A stretch of 64,000 nt of DNA from a bacterium (GTDB lineage Bacteria; Sumerlaeota; Sumerlaeia; SLMS01), in NCBI GenBank assembly GCA_016125005.1, contig WGMQ01000020.1, positions 1-64,000 of the forward strand. The letters are read 5' to 3'. The position numbers and the translations under genes were made by a program. The first letter of the stretch is position 1. Each line of letters begins with the position of its first letter. Shown here piece after piece: positions 16,148 to 24,638 of the stretch. Below the pieces are notes generated by a model. The model did not search any database. It was not told the DNA's origin and was given only the letters and a program-made list of their open reading frames with translations.

Positions 16148-17584
16148 TTACTGAAGAACCATCCTATTCGTGAGACGCAGGCGACAGGCTCCGGTGGGAC
16201 CATCGGGGGATGAGTAGCGGTCCTGTATGCCTCCACGGGTGACCGTGAGCGTTCCCGCATTGCGGAAGACTGGTCCGACTGTCCACTCGCCATCTGCTGA
16301 TTGCTGGACGGTTATGAAGCTGGAGCCCAACTCGATGTTCACCCAAGTGGGACCTCCCGAGGTGGCGACGGGAAGGGCTATTTCCCACCGTGATGGGGTT
16401 TCCGAGGCGCTCATGTCGGCGATGACTGCTCGCTTGCAGGCCGGGAGTAGCTTGACGGTGGTGGCTTCCTCCGAGGGGACCATGGCCGCTGTGAGCGCGA
16501 AGAGGTTTTCGTCGCGCGTGGCGGCAATGACGCAAGGGGTCGCGCCGGTGAGGCTCGTGCCCAGGTTGATCTCGAAGAAACCGTCCCGGTCGGTGGTGGT
16601 GGAAACGCTGGCGGGGTTGCCGCCGTCTTCTGTATAGATTGATAGATCGCTGCGGAGCAGAGTGACCTGGGTGCCTTCGGCGGGCGATCCGTCCTCAAGC
16701 ACGACCTGACCCCAGACGATGGCCTTGGGAGCCAGCACGATCTTCATCACGTCGCCGGCCTCAGTGAGTTGGCTGGGAGTGAAATTCACCGAATCGGGGA
16801 GCCAATAGGGCTCGTCGCAGCTCACAAGGCGCGCCGTATAGACATCCGCCTCCAGCAGACGAATGGGAGCGGTTCCGTCCATCCGCGTCGGGATGCTCTG
16901 CACGACGCCCCGCGGCATCATTGCGCCGTCCATGTCCCGGTTCTGCATGACCGCGAAGACGGCGCTCGACACCGGTTGTCCAGTGGGAGACTCGGCCTTG
17001 ATCGTGACCTCGTAGTCGCCTTCAAGGAGGATCGGGAAGCGATACTCTTCCACGTCGAAGGGCGCGGTGACGACTTCCATTGCGTCCAAATTGGCCAAGT
17101 CGGGGCCGGTGCCACCGCGTCCAACCATCACCATGTGGATAGAGCCCGGCCTCGCGGTGAAGCTGATGCGAAGATCGCGGATCGGGTGGATAATCCCTTG
17201 GGTTCCATCGTCCTGCGCCACGACAGCGCGCAGATCGTCGACCGGGAAGAATGCGTTCTTTGGCGGCACGATCTCGCCGATCATGCGAACGCTGTTGATG
17301 GGCGTGGGCGCGGGGGATGCCGTGGGTGCTGGGGTTTGAGGAAGCGGGCTGGGCGTGGGCGTGACTGGCACGGGGGAGGCCGCTGGAGCTGGTGTCGCTG
17401 GCAACTTCGGCGTGCCAACGTAGAAATGAACTCCGGTAATTCCCGTGTCACTCAACTCTCTCTGCGCCCGGCTGAGATCGCGCGTTGCGGGACCAAGCAC
17501 CCTCGTGAAGAGGATCACAAGAACCGGGATCAGGACCAAGGCGACAAGCAGTGCCAGCGCCAGACGACGGTTCTTCGTGGTCAC
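16148..17584 (-). CDS. Membrane-anchored protein with carboxypeptidase-regulatory-like domain
   Basis: 478 aa. An N-terminal membrane anchor (about 8-28) follows a basic start (MTTKNRR), then a Pro/Thr/Ala linker (58-97). The large extracytoplasmic part includes the segment KAIVWGQVVLEDGSPAEGTQ, a CarboxypepD_reg-like beta-sandwich, followed by DGFFEINLG. No catalytic motif is seen. Its start overlaps the stop of the upstream GDSL lipoprotein gene by 4 bp (ATGA type), so the two are translationally coupled. Contains one GTATAGAC octamer (16836) and a variant at 16632. Confidence 0.6.
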   Translation of the reverse strand: MTTKNRRLALALLVALVLIPVLVILFTRVLGPATRDLSRAQRELSDTGITGVHFYVGTPKLPATPAPAASPVPVTPTPSPLPQTPAPTASPAPTPINSVRMIGEIVPPKNAFFPVDDLRAVVAQDDGTQGIIHPIRDLRISFTARPGSIHMVMVGRGGTGPDLANLDAMEVVTAPFDVEEYRFPILLEGDYEVTIKAESPTGQPVSSAVFAVMQNRDMDGAMMPRGVVQSIPTRMDGTAPIRLLEADVYTARLVSCDEPYWLPDSVNFTPSQLTEAGDVMKIVLAPKAIVWGQVVLEDGSPAEGTQVTLLRSDLSIYTEDGGNPASVSTTTDRDGFFEINLGTSLTGATPCVIAATRDENLFALTAAMVPSEEATTVKLLPACKRAVIADMSASETPSRWEIALPVATSGGPTWVNIELGSSFITVQQSADGEWTVGPVFRNAGTLTVTRGGIQDRYSSPDGPTGACRLRLTNRMVLQ

Positions 17585-18597
17585 TGCACGCCTGATTCGC
17601 GGGCGAGCATCGCAGCCTTCACCTGTTCGGACCAGATCGCATAGCCAAGCTCGTTCATGTGTAGCATGTCCTCACCGAAAAGCTCGGCGCGGGGACGCCC
17701 GTCGCTGCCCAGCATCGGCGTGGCGATGTCGATATAGAAGAGCTTCTCGTCCTCGTCGCAAAGCTCCTTCAGGCCTTCGTTGACCTGCTGGAAACGCTCC
17801 CATTGGTCCCAACGCGAGGGGCTGGGCTTCACGGCGAGGATGTATAGACGGGTCTCGGGGAGTTCCTTGTGGACGAGCGCGACAAACTCCTTGTACTTGG
17901 CGAGCACCGTGGCGGGGAAGACGCCGCCTGCGATGTCGTTGTCCCCCTCGTAGACAAGAATGGCGGCGGGCTTGTAGGGGATCACGACGCGGTCCGCGTA
18001 GTGGAGCAGGTCGTTGATCGTGCTCCCCCCGAAACCGCGAGGGATGACGTCGAGGGGGGCCAGGTCCTGACGAATGCTGGAATGCCAGTGGGCAATGCTG
18101 GAGGAACCGGTTGCCAGGATGAGGCCGGAAGCCGGTGGGTTCTTGTGGTCTTCCGCCTCGAAGGCGGCGATGGCCTCCTCCCAGCGGGAGGGGTCGGGCC
18201 AGGGACACTCGGAGTCGGGGCTGCGGAACTTCATAACCTCGACTTCGACGGTCGTGTCCCCACTGACGGTGACAACCGTGTCGGAGGGCGGGGTGCAGTT
18301 CATGTCGACCGCTTCGCGAGCCCAGCTACCGGCGGTGAGCTTGAAGCGGACCTCCGTGCCATCGGGCACTTGGAGGGTGGCGGTGCGCTGGGGGCCCATT
18401 CCTCCCATGGCGTAGACGGAGGGATTCCACGGTCCGAGTTCTGGCAGGTTGCCGGCAACGTAGACGGTGCCCGTGCCTTCGGGAACCTTGGCCGTGATCG
18501 TCAGCGTGCGGCTGTCCTGGCTGGTTGCCGTGCTGGCACAACCCAGCGCCATCAATAGTCCACCGATACAACCCGCCATCCGCATGAGCCCGCGCAT
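17581..18597 (-). CDS. GDSL/SGNH hydrolase lipoprotein with N-terminal CBM20-like domain
   Basis: 338 aa from ATG 18597, with AAAGGAG about 8 nt upstream. A lipobox (LMALGC) gives a lipid anchor. Residues about 30-125 look like a starch-binding CBM20-like beta-sandwich (VPEGTGTVYVAGNLPELGPW, the canonical CBM20 start). The C-terminal part has SGNH features: ATGSSSIAHW (block I), YEGDNDIAGG (block III) and DMLHMNELGY (His block). Likely a surface esterase or acetylhydrolase acting on a polysaccharide; specificity unknown. It follows the pseudopilin gene after 83 bp. Confidence 0.75.
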   Translation of the reverse strand: MRGLMRMAGCIGGLLMALGCASTATSQDSRTLTITAKVPEGTGTVYVAGNLPELGPWNPSVYAMGGMGPQRTATLQVPDGTEVRFKLTAGSWAREAVDMNCTPPSDTVVTVSGDTTVEVEVMKFRSPDSECPWPDPSRWEEAIAAFEAEDHKNPPASGLILATGSSSIAHWHSSIRQDLAPLDVIPRGFGGSTINDLLHYADRVVIPYKPAAILVYEGDNDIAGGVFPATVLAKYKEFVALVHKELPETRLYILAVKPSPSRWDQWERFQQVNEGLKELCDEDEKLFYIDIATPMLGSDGRPRAELFGEDMLHMNELGYAIWSEQVKAAMLARESGVQ

Positions 18598-18680
18598 GAA
18601 GGAACACTCCTTTGTCGTTGCCATAGCTGCGTCACCGAAGCACGGGGCAGTGCCTCGAGACAACAGAATCCGTCAACGTC

Positions 18681-19415
18681 TCAGGGTGCCTTGGGTGCTG
18701 CGAGGTGGGTGATAATGTTCTCCGAGCCATCGACCTGGCCACCGACGCGGAACAGGTTCCCGAAGGAACTCGTCCCGTTGGTGGGATCGTAGACCAGCCG
18801 GGAAACGTAGTCGGGGGCAGCGTTTGGAATTACTCCTCCCGTGTTGATGATGGCCTGCATGGGTCCTGGGGACTGGAGAATGTAGGCGGTTGCCTTGATT
18901 CGATCGGCGCGAACGACGTCGACGCGGGCGCGGTTGAGTCCCGTGGCGGTGCTTGAGTCAGCACCGACCGCAGAATAGAAATAGCAGCCGTAGAGAGGGG
19001 CTTCCGGCGCGGAGTAGTCCTGCCAGGGCCAAGTCCCGAGGTCCGTATTGATGTCGCCAACACCAAGGATGTGGGGACCGGAGAACCGGATGGCGCGGAA
19101 AGGGGACTTGATGAAGGCGTCGGTCAAATAGGCCGTGGGAGTGGAGAGACGTTCAAGTATCTCCGGGTCGCCGGGCTGGGAGGCACGGGCTCCGCAGAGT
19201 CCCCATGCGTTGCAGCCGGGGTAGTCGCCTCCAGTGACCGCGTAGGCCTCCAGGGCGACCGAGATGGTTCGCAGGTCGCTGGAGGTCCGAGCCACTTTGG
19301 AACGCACCTGGGCCGCTAGAAAGTTAGGCACCGCGATGGCGGCCAGGATGGCGATGATGGCGACGGCAACAAGCAGCTCGATGAGCGAGAAAGCGGCGCG
19401 AGATGGGGTTTTCAC
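18681..19415 (-). CDS. Type II-secretion-like pseudopilin
   Basis: 244 aa. A prepilin peptidase site (SRAA/FSLIELLVAVAIIA) is followed by the hydrophobic helix and FLAAQVRSKVARTSSDLR, the usual extension in such proteins. Ala, not Gly, precedes the cleavage site. The C-terminal head (about 40-244) is a GspG/H-type globular domain. It is processed at the inner membrane and assembled into pseudopili or minor pilins. Its start overlaps the FecR-like gene stop by 4 bp, so it belongs to the sigma operon. Confidence 0.85.
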   Translation of the reverse strand: MKTPSRAAFSLIELLVAVAIIAILAAIAVPNFLAAQVRSKVARTSSDLRTISVALEAYAVTGGDYPGCNAWGLCGARASQPGDPEILERLSTPTAYLTDAFIKSPFRAIRFSGPHILGVGDINTDLGTWPWQDYSAPEAPLYGCYFYSAVGADSSTATGLNRARVDVVRADRIKATAYILQSPGPMQAIINTGGVIPNAAPDYVSRLVYDPTNGTSSFGNLFRVGGQVDGSENIITHLAAPKAP

Positions 19416-21124
19416 TGGGTGGCTCCGTTCGTGGAGGAAGGGGTGGAAGTTGAGAGGGGAGGATCGTACTTGATGGTGATCTGGAGTTCCTCGCGGGAGC
19501 GGGGCAGGTCGCTCTCGACCGCCTTGCCGTTCTTTGGCTGGAGGCGCTGATGAACGTCGTCTATACGCTGCTCGTGGATGATGAACTCGGCGGGGGTCGT
19601 GGTCCCTGCGAGGAGTTGGAGATCTGCCTGGATGCGGAAGGTGCGTCGCTTGAGGGACCTTAGCATGAGGACACTTCCGTTCTGTACCGGCGGGAGTTCG
19701 ACTTCGCCGAAGTGGCCCTCCAGCATGATCTTGTAGCCGTCAGTGGCGCGCCCCTCCGAGGTCCCCGGGCCGGTTGGATCGACCGCGTAGGAGATCTGGT
19801 AGGCCGCGTTGGGCATCTGCGAAAGAGCACCATTCAGCACGCCGGTCCTGCGGCCCGTCGACCAAGGTTCAGGGACATAGGTGGTGGGATTGTAGAGGAC
19901 CCGATTGATCGCGGTGACAGCATGAAGGCCGAGCGTGTCGGGTCCACCTTCGATGCTGATATTGGAGCCCTTGGTGCGAATGATCGGCGGGGTGAGAGCG
20001 CTCGGGATGGGTCGCTCGCGGCCGTCGGCTCCGAAACCAACCAGATCGAAGATTCGAGTGAGGACGTCGCCGCTGCCGGGCTCGACGCGCGACTCGTAGC
20101 GCATGCGGCTGGCTGGCCGCCAACCGGTGGCGGTCATGGTACTGACCTCAATGCTGGCGCGGTTGGTGACGGGCATCGCGTCCCAGCCGGGAATCGAACT
20201 GGTACTGGAGGCGGATTGCGGCGCGGAGCCCGAGGGACGGACGTCGGCGGCAACCTGAGTCGACGGAGAGTCCGACGCGGGGGAGTCGGTGCCGAACGCC
20301 TTGTATAGACCGAACGCCACGGCCACGAGCAGCACGATCGCGGCGATGATGGCAAGGCTGCCCTGGCCGCGACGCCCCTGACGAGCCCACGCGCCGCACA
20401 GCATCAGTTCCGTGCGGCTGAGTGCCCGCACCCGTGCGCGTCCGTTGCGGGCGCGCACCTCCGCGCCGCGTTCGAGCCGGATGGCGCCTTCTGGCTCGAC
20501 GGAAGCGCCATGAAAGGAGACACATCCCTCCGTGACCGTGACGCGGGTTTCGTTGCCGGTGTCGAGGCGCACCTCGAACTCGGTTCCAAGGACGGCGATC
20601 TCCCCCTCCGGCGTCCCGAGGCGGAAGTGCTGGCCCTTCGGTTGCCGTGTGACCCAGGCATAGAATCGACCGGACTTGAGCGAAGCCGCGGCGGCAGTGC
20701 CCGCCGCGCCGAGCTCCAGCTCCGAGTCGCCGCCGAGGGCCAGCGTGGTGCCATCGAGGAAAGTGAGGATGGCGCTTCCGCCACGGGCGCAGCCGACGCG
20801 CATCCCCGGCACGACGGGGAGCAACCCCTTCGCGGCAAACGCAGTCTTGTCGGTCGGGCGCTGGTACCAGGCGCTCCCCCGCATCGCGGTGAACTTTGCG
20901 ATGGCGGCGGGCGCCGCCTGGGCAAGCTCCGCGCGCACCGTCTCGCGGAAACGGGCACGGAGTCCCTCAGCGAGCGGAGCCTCCATGTACTCGGTGAGGG
21001 TCTCGCGCGTGGCTTCGAGGCCACTGGCCTCTTCCAGCTCCTTGTCCGGCGTCTCGCCATAAACGGCGGCCAGCATCTTCCGCACATCGGCCTCTGACAT
21101 TTCTTCCTGTCCCGGTCTCGTCAT
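19412..21124 (-). CDS. FecR-domain protein, probable partner of the ECF sigma factor
   Basis: 570 aa. Residues about 100-215 resemble the FecR fold (GSAILTFLDGTTLALGGDSE, LGTEFEVR, VTVTEGCVSF). The only clear membrane segment is at about 255-275, preceded by ARQGRRGQG. The positive-inside rule therefore puts the FecR-like part in the cytoplasm and residues 280-570 outside, the reverse of classic FecR, where the domain follows the membrane helix. The C-terminal part matches nothing I know. Overlaps the sigma gene by 4 bp and the pseudopilin gene by 4 bp, suggesting strict co-translation. An anti-sigma role is inferred from the neighbour. Confidence 0.75.
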   Translation of the reverse strand: MTRPGQEEMSEADVRKMLAAVYGETPDKELEEASGLEATRETLTEYMEAPLAEGLRARFRETVRAELAQAAPAAIAKFTAMRGSAWYQRPTDKTAFAAKGLLPVVPGMRVGCARGGSAILTFLDGTTLALGGDSELELGAAGTAAAASLKSGRFYAWVTRQPKGQHFRLGTPEGEIAVLGTEFEVRLDTGNETRVTVTEGCVSFHGASVEPEGAIRLERGAEVRARNGRARVRALSRTELMLCGAWARQGRRGQGSLAIIAAIVLLVAVAFGLYKAFGTDSPASDSPSTQVAADVRPSGSAPQSASSTSSIPGWDAMPVTNRASIEVSTMTATGWRPASRMRYESRVEPGSGDVLTRIFDLVGFGADGRERPIPSALTPPIIRTKGSNISIEGGPDTLGLHAVTAINRVLYNPTTYVPEPWSTGRRTGVLNGALSQMPNAAYQISYAVDPTGPGTSEGRATDGYKIMLEGHFGEVELPPVQNGSVLMLRSLKRRTFRIQADLQLLAGTTTPAEFIIHEQRIDDVHQRLQPKNGKAVESDLPRSREELQITIKYDPPLSTSTPSSTNGATQ

Positions 21125-21753
21125 GATTTCTTCTCCGGCATGCGGGGGGCGGGTTCGTTCGCTGGGGCTGCGGTGGCAGGTCGGGGAGTCAGGCGTCTTC
21201 GCACAGCCTGCAGGCCCCGATGGAGGTGGGACCAGACGGTGCCTTCGCGCATCCCGAGCATCCCGGCGATTTCGGGGCAGGTGAGCCCCTCGACGTGGCG
21301 GAGGAGCAACACCTCACGGACCTTGGGCTCCAGTTCCTCGATGGCAGAACGAACGAGGCGACGTTCCTCGGCAGCGATGGCTGCTTCTCGCGGATTGGGT
21401 CGCGGATCGACCGACTCCACCTGGAGGGCGCTGGGGTCCGTTGGGTCGACGGTCTGGATGGGCACCATGCGGGGGCGGCGCGCGGCCTGCTTGCGCTGGT
21501 CTGCCATCAGGTTCCGGGCGATCGTAAAAAGGAATGCGGGAAGGCTGCGAATGGTCGGCGGCACCGGTGCCCGGACGGCGCGGATGAAGCGAAGAAACGT
21601 CTCGTTCGCCAGGTCCTCCGCCGTGTCACCCTCGGGATTCATGGACTGGAAGTACCGCACGAGCGGTCCTCCGTACCGGTCCACCAGTTCGTCGCCCGCG
21701 AGCACTTCGCCCTGGCGAAGGCGCTCGATCAATTGGCTGTCCTGGGACATCAT
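21121..21753 (-). CDS. ECF-family RNA polymerase sigma factor
   Basis: 210 aa. Region 2 reads DLANETFLRFIRAV and FLFTIARNLMADQRKQ; region 4 has CPEIAGMLGMREGTVWSHLH, a sigma-70 region 4 helix-turn-helix. No region 3 or 1.1, so an ECF (extracytoplasmic function) sigma factor. It is the first gene of the sigma-FecR-pseudopilin operon and probably directs its own transcription and some surface genes. ATG 21753 is preceded by AAGGAGA. Confidence 0.93.
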   Translation of the reverse strand: MMSQDSQLIERLRQGEVLAGDELVDRYGGPLVRYFQSMNPEGDTAEDLANETFLRFIRAVRAPVPPTIRSLPAFLFTIARNLMADQRKQAARRPRMVPIQTVDPTDPSALQVESVDPRPNPREAAIAAEERRLVRSAIEELEPKVREVLLLRHVEGLTCPEIAGMLGMREGTVWSHLHRGLQAVRRRLTPRPATAAPANEPAPRMPEKKS

Positions 21754-22048
21754 CTCTCCTTGGCGGTTTTCTGCCTTACCCCCCGAGAGACGACGTACCC
21801 GACAAACCCTTGCAGTGGGAATGCGATTTTATTCTTCGCCGCCTGCCCGCCGCCAAGGATGGACGCCATGCTTTAATCAAGAGCCCATCCAGGCGCGGGC
21901 TCGAGCTTCCACAGTCCCTGCACTGGAATATGCCTCGGAAAGAGAGCAAAATCAGACGCAATTCGTTCTCGCTGCAACAAACAGTCTCCTTGAGTTTCCT
22001 GACTGGAGCGTGCCCCATTCGTCGTGCGCTCACGACAGGAACCCGCCA
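21754..22048. other. Intergenic region upstream of the sigma operon and hicA
   Basis: 295 bp between the divergent sigma gene and hicA. No coding frame stands out. The AT-richer part near 21940-21990 is the likely promoter zone; I could not assign hexamers with confidence. Confidence 0.45.
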
Positions 22049-22239
22049 ATGCCCTTGACTGGAAAAGAGATGGTCAAACTACCTCAAGGGCATGGCTGCG
22101 CGTGCTCCGGATCAGCGGCAGCCACCACATCCCGGAAAAGTCGGGTGAGCCGAAGAGAATCATCGTACCAGTTCACGCGGGTCAGACCCTCAAGATCGGC
22201 CTCGAGAACGCCATCCTCAAACAAGCCAAACTCAAGTGA
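22049..22239 (+). pseudogene. hicA: HicA-family toxin, single-base frameshift
   Basis: From ATG 22049 (AGGA upstream) the frame reads MPLTGKEMVKLPQGHG, the normal HicA start. Just after 22098 the HicA sequence continues in the next frame: RVLRISGSHHI, then RIIVPVHAGQTL and AILKQAKLK to a stop at 22239. Adding one G after 22098 restores HGWRVLRISGSHH, which is the family consensus. So the gene has lost one base, or the assembly has an error there. The catalytic His in SGSHH is present. HicA toxins are small mRNA interferases neutralised by HicB. Confidence 0.82.
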
Positions 22240-22249
22240 GGAGCGCACC

Positions 22250-22525
22250 ATGAAATACATCATCAACGTCGTGGATGACGAGGAAGAGCCGGGCGCCGTG
22301 CGCCACTGGGCTACTGTCGAGGGGCTGGACGGTTGCTTTCTGGCAGAAAATAGCCGGGAAGAGCTCTTTCAAAATGCCCCTGGCATCATCCGCGATTTCA
22401 TCGAAATCTCAAATCATGACGGCTCCAGCCGCTTTCCCGCTCCCACCTCCTTCGAGTTTCGCGTGCTGGTCCACGCCAGATTCATGAGTCACCCCGGCCA
22501 GTACTTCGCCGCCCGTTCGTGGTAG
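22250..22525 (+). CDS. hicB: HicB-family antitoxin
   Basis: 91 aa, ATG 22250, GAGGAG 8 nt upstream, 10 bp behind hicA. The core WATVEGLDGCFLAENSREEL is the HicB beta-alpha fold (partial RNase H-like) with the conserved GLDGC turn. There is no obvious C-terminal DNA-binding domain; the tail (FRVLVHARFMSHPGQYFAA) is unusual and its last 37 bp overlap the convergent gene. With hicA broken, it is an orphan antitoxin unless the frameshift is a sequencing error. Confidence 0.78.
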   Translation: MKYIINVVDDEEEPGAVRHWATVEGLDGCFLAENSREELFQNAPGIIRDFIEISNHDGSSRFPAPTSFEFRVLVHARFMSHPGQYFAARSW

Positions 22526-23490
22526 TAGTCGTCGGTGCATTGGAGGGCGGCGCTTCGCAGTTGCTTCGCCAGATCGGGCGGGACGGCGCGTATCTCACGC
22601 TCGCGCTTGTTTTGCATTTCCCAGGACAGGTAGTGCCGCACGGCGCCCTTCCACTCGGGTCCGTCGGGCGACGCCGAGCGTAGCGCCGCGATGACCGCTT
22701 CCGGTTGAAGATCACGCAACAGATCGAGCGGATAGGCCTCCGTCGATGTATAGCCGGAATAGATGGGCTCGACGCCGCCGACCCAACGAAGCAGTGCCGT
22801 GGCACGGGCCTTCGGATCGGGGAATGCCTTCGCGGCGGTCTGCTTCAGGTGGTCAAGCCCCTCCTCGGGATGCTTGTTCGTCCATTCGGCGGCGCGGCGC
22901 AGCGGTTCGGGGATGCAGGCATCCCATGCGTCGATGCGCTTTCGATCCTCTTCGCGGCGTCGACGGGTATCCTCCCGTTCCTCAAGCAATTCGGGATGCC
23001 CGTGCTCGGCGAGCCAGCCGGGCAGCGAGTCGTCCGCCATGTGTCCATCGCCGTGCCATGCGTCCCAGCGTAGAGTGCCTCCGCCGCAGAGAATCTCCAC
23101 CGTGTCGAGGACGCGCCCAAAGCCGTGAAACTGAACCCGGGCGAAAGCAAAGGTGAGCAAGTGGCCGCCAGATTGTTCGGGCGCGAGCCGGATGCAGTGT
23201 AGAAACCGGGCGATCTCGTCGGGGGCGCGCAACTCGATCGGTGGTTTGGCGGAGCCGCCCATGGGGCGAAACTCGATGACAAGCCGGTCGGCAAATGAGG
23301 CCAGTCGATCAACGTTGGCCTGGCTCGGTCTGGGCCCGTTCGTGGCGAGGAAGTTGGCAATCTCGGGAGCCATAATCCCGCGCGAGCCGAGGCTGACCAT
23401 TCTGCGGAAGATGCGCGGTTGCGTCCAGCGCCGCCATAGCCGCTGGCGGAACACTCGTACCCGGAATCGATCGAACGAAGATGCGGCCAT
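22489..23490 (-). CDS. Hypothetical protein
   Basis: 333 aa from ATG 23490 with GAGGG 6 nt upstream; an ATG at 23529 is possible. The N-terminus is basic (FRVRVFRQRLWRRWTQPRIF). No signal peptide or membrane helix is seen. A charged segment EEREDTRRRREEDRKRIDAW (around residue 180) is probably helical. I do not recognise the family. It is convergent with hicB and divergent from the secreted protein gene at 23598. Confidence 0.6.
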   Translation of the reverse strand: MAASSFDRFRVRVFRQRLWRRWTQPRIFRRMVSLGSRGIMAPEIANFLATNGPRPSQANVDRLASFADRLVIEFRPMGGSAKPPIELRAPDEIARFLHCIRLAPEQSGGHLLTFAFARVQFHGFGRVLDTVEILCGGGTLRWDAWHGDGHMADDSLPGWLAEHGHPELLEEREDTRRRREEDRKRIDAWDACIPEPLRRAAEWTNKHPEEGLDHLKQTAAKAFPDPKARATALLRWVGGVEPIYSGYTSTEAYPLDLLRDLQPEAVIAALRSASPDGPEWKGAVRHYLSWEMQNKREREIRAVPPDLAKQLRSAALQCTDDYYHERAAKYWPG

Positions 23491-23597
23491 GCGAGCCCTC
23501 TGTCGGTGGCTGTGTGACAATGCGATCATGCTTGCAGTCGTTTCAGGCGGAACCTAGCGTTTACGGTATTCGTAACCCGGGCAAGGGGGAGTTCGAG

Positions 23598-24629
23598 ATG
23601 GTTCGTTGGTCATGGATCGCGGCGTCGCTGCTGTTGGTGTCCGGGGTGTCGGCGCAGGGGGTGATGGTCAACTATTTGGGGCTGACGCCGGCAGCTCCCA
23701 AGCCGGGAGAGGCGTTCACCGTCGATTTCGAGTGGCTGCGCGATGGCAATGAACCGGAGCAACGCCTTGTGTTCCTAGCCGACGTGCATGACCATGCCTC
23801 TAGCACCCGACTCTCGCGACAGTACCTTGATCCTGCCGGTCACGGCGTGCGGGAGATTGCAGGTACCAGCAGCCTGAACTTTACTGCGCCCGCCACCGAA
23901 TCCAGCATCGACGTGCATGTCTATGCAGCGCCGTGGAGCCTCAATCGCTGGGTCGTGGAAAAGTACAAGAGCTACCCCACCGATGGAACCTACACCTACG
24001 AGTGGACGTCGGGGCACTATGGCGTGACGCAGGATCTATACTATCTCGGGTCCCGCATCGCGGTGTCATCGGGCCGCAACGTGACCTATTGCAGCGGCGT
24101 CGCGTTCGAGACCTTCCTGCTGTGCTCGCTCGACTACAACACGACCCAGTCGCATCCGAACATCGGCGGCCTGACGTGGTCCCAGATGGAAGGCTTTCGC
24201 CGCATTTGGTACGGCACGAACGCGGCCGCGGATCCGGAGCTGAAGCTGGCTGCACTGGCCATTCCCCAGTACGGGCTCGGCGACGAGATCACCGATTGGG
24301 ACGAGGTGCAGGAGGGCGACTTTGTGCAGCTCTGGCGCTGGAGTGGCTCGGGACACAACCCGCTGTTCGTTGGCTGGGTTCGCAACGGGAGCGGCACCAT
24401 CACGGGGCTTCGCTACTGGGGATCGCAAAGCTCCACGAACGGCATCGGGATTCGGACGGAATCCTTTGGCGATACAAGTGGTGTGCGGCGCGACAAGATC
24501 TACTTCGGGCGCGTCCGCAAGCCGCGCGACGAAGGAGATGTGACCTACGCTCTGGGCTCTGCGTCGGCACTGGGAATCCCCATCAGCTCCCAAGTGCCGG
24601 TCGCGCCGCACGGCTGGATGGCGTTCTGA
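23598..24629 (+). CDS. Secreted protein, possible NlpC/CHAP-like cysteine peptidase
   Basis: 343 aa from ATG 23598 with AAGGGGGAG upstream. A signal peptide (about 1-20) ends VSAQG. The N-terminal half looks like a beta-sandwich (FTVDFEWLRDGNEPEQRLVF). In the C-terminal half C165 (TYCSGVAFETF) and H253 (GSGHNPLFVGW), with GDFVQLWRWS before the His, recall the Cys/His arrangement and 'GDFVxxW...GH' strand of NlpC/P60 and CHAP amidases. This is a motif-level resemblance only. It ends QVPVAPHGWMAF. A GTATAGAT variant lies at 24034-24041. Confidence 0.55.
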   Translation: MVRWSWIAASLLLVSGVSAQGVMVNYLGLTPAAPKPGEAFTVDFEWLRDGNEPEQRLVFLADVHDHASSTRLSRQYLDPAGHGVREIAGTSSLNFTAPATESSIDVHVYAAPWSLNRWVVEKYKSYPTDGTYTYEWTSGHYGVTQDLYYLGSRIAVSSGRNVTYCSGVAFETFLLCSLDYNTTQSHPNIGGLTWSQMEGFRRIWYGTNAAADPELKLAALAIPQYGLGDEITDWDEVQEGDFVQLWRWSGSGHNPLFVGWVRNGSGTITGLRYWGSQSSTNGIGIRTESFGDTSGVRRDKIYFGRVRKPRDEGDVTYALGSASALGIPISSQVPVAPHGWMAF

Positions 24630-24638
24630 CGCGCCACC

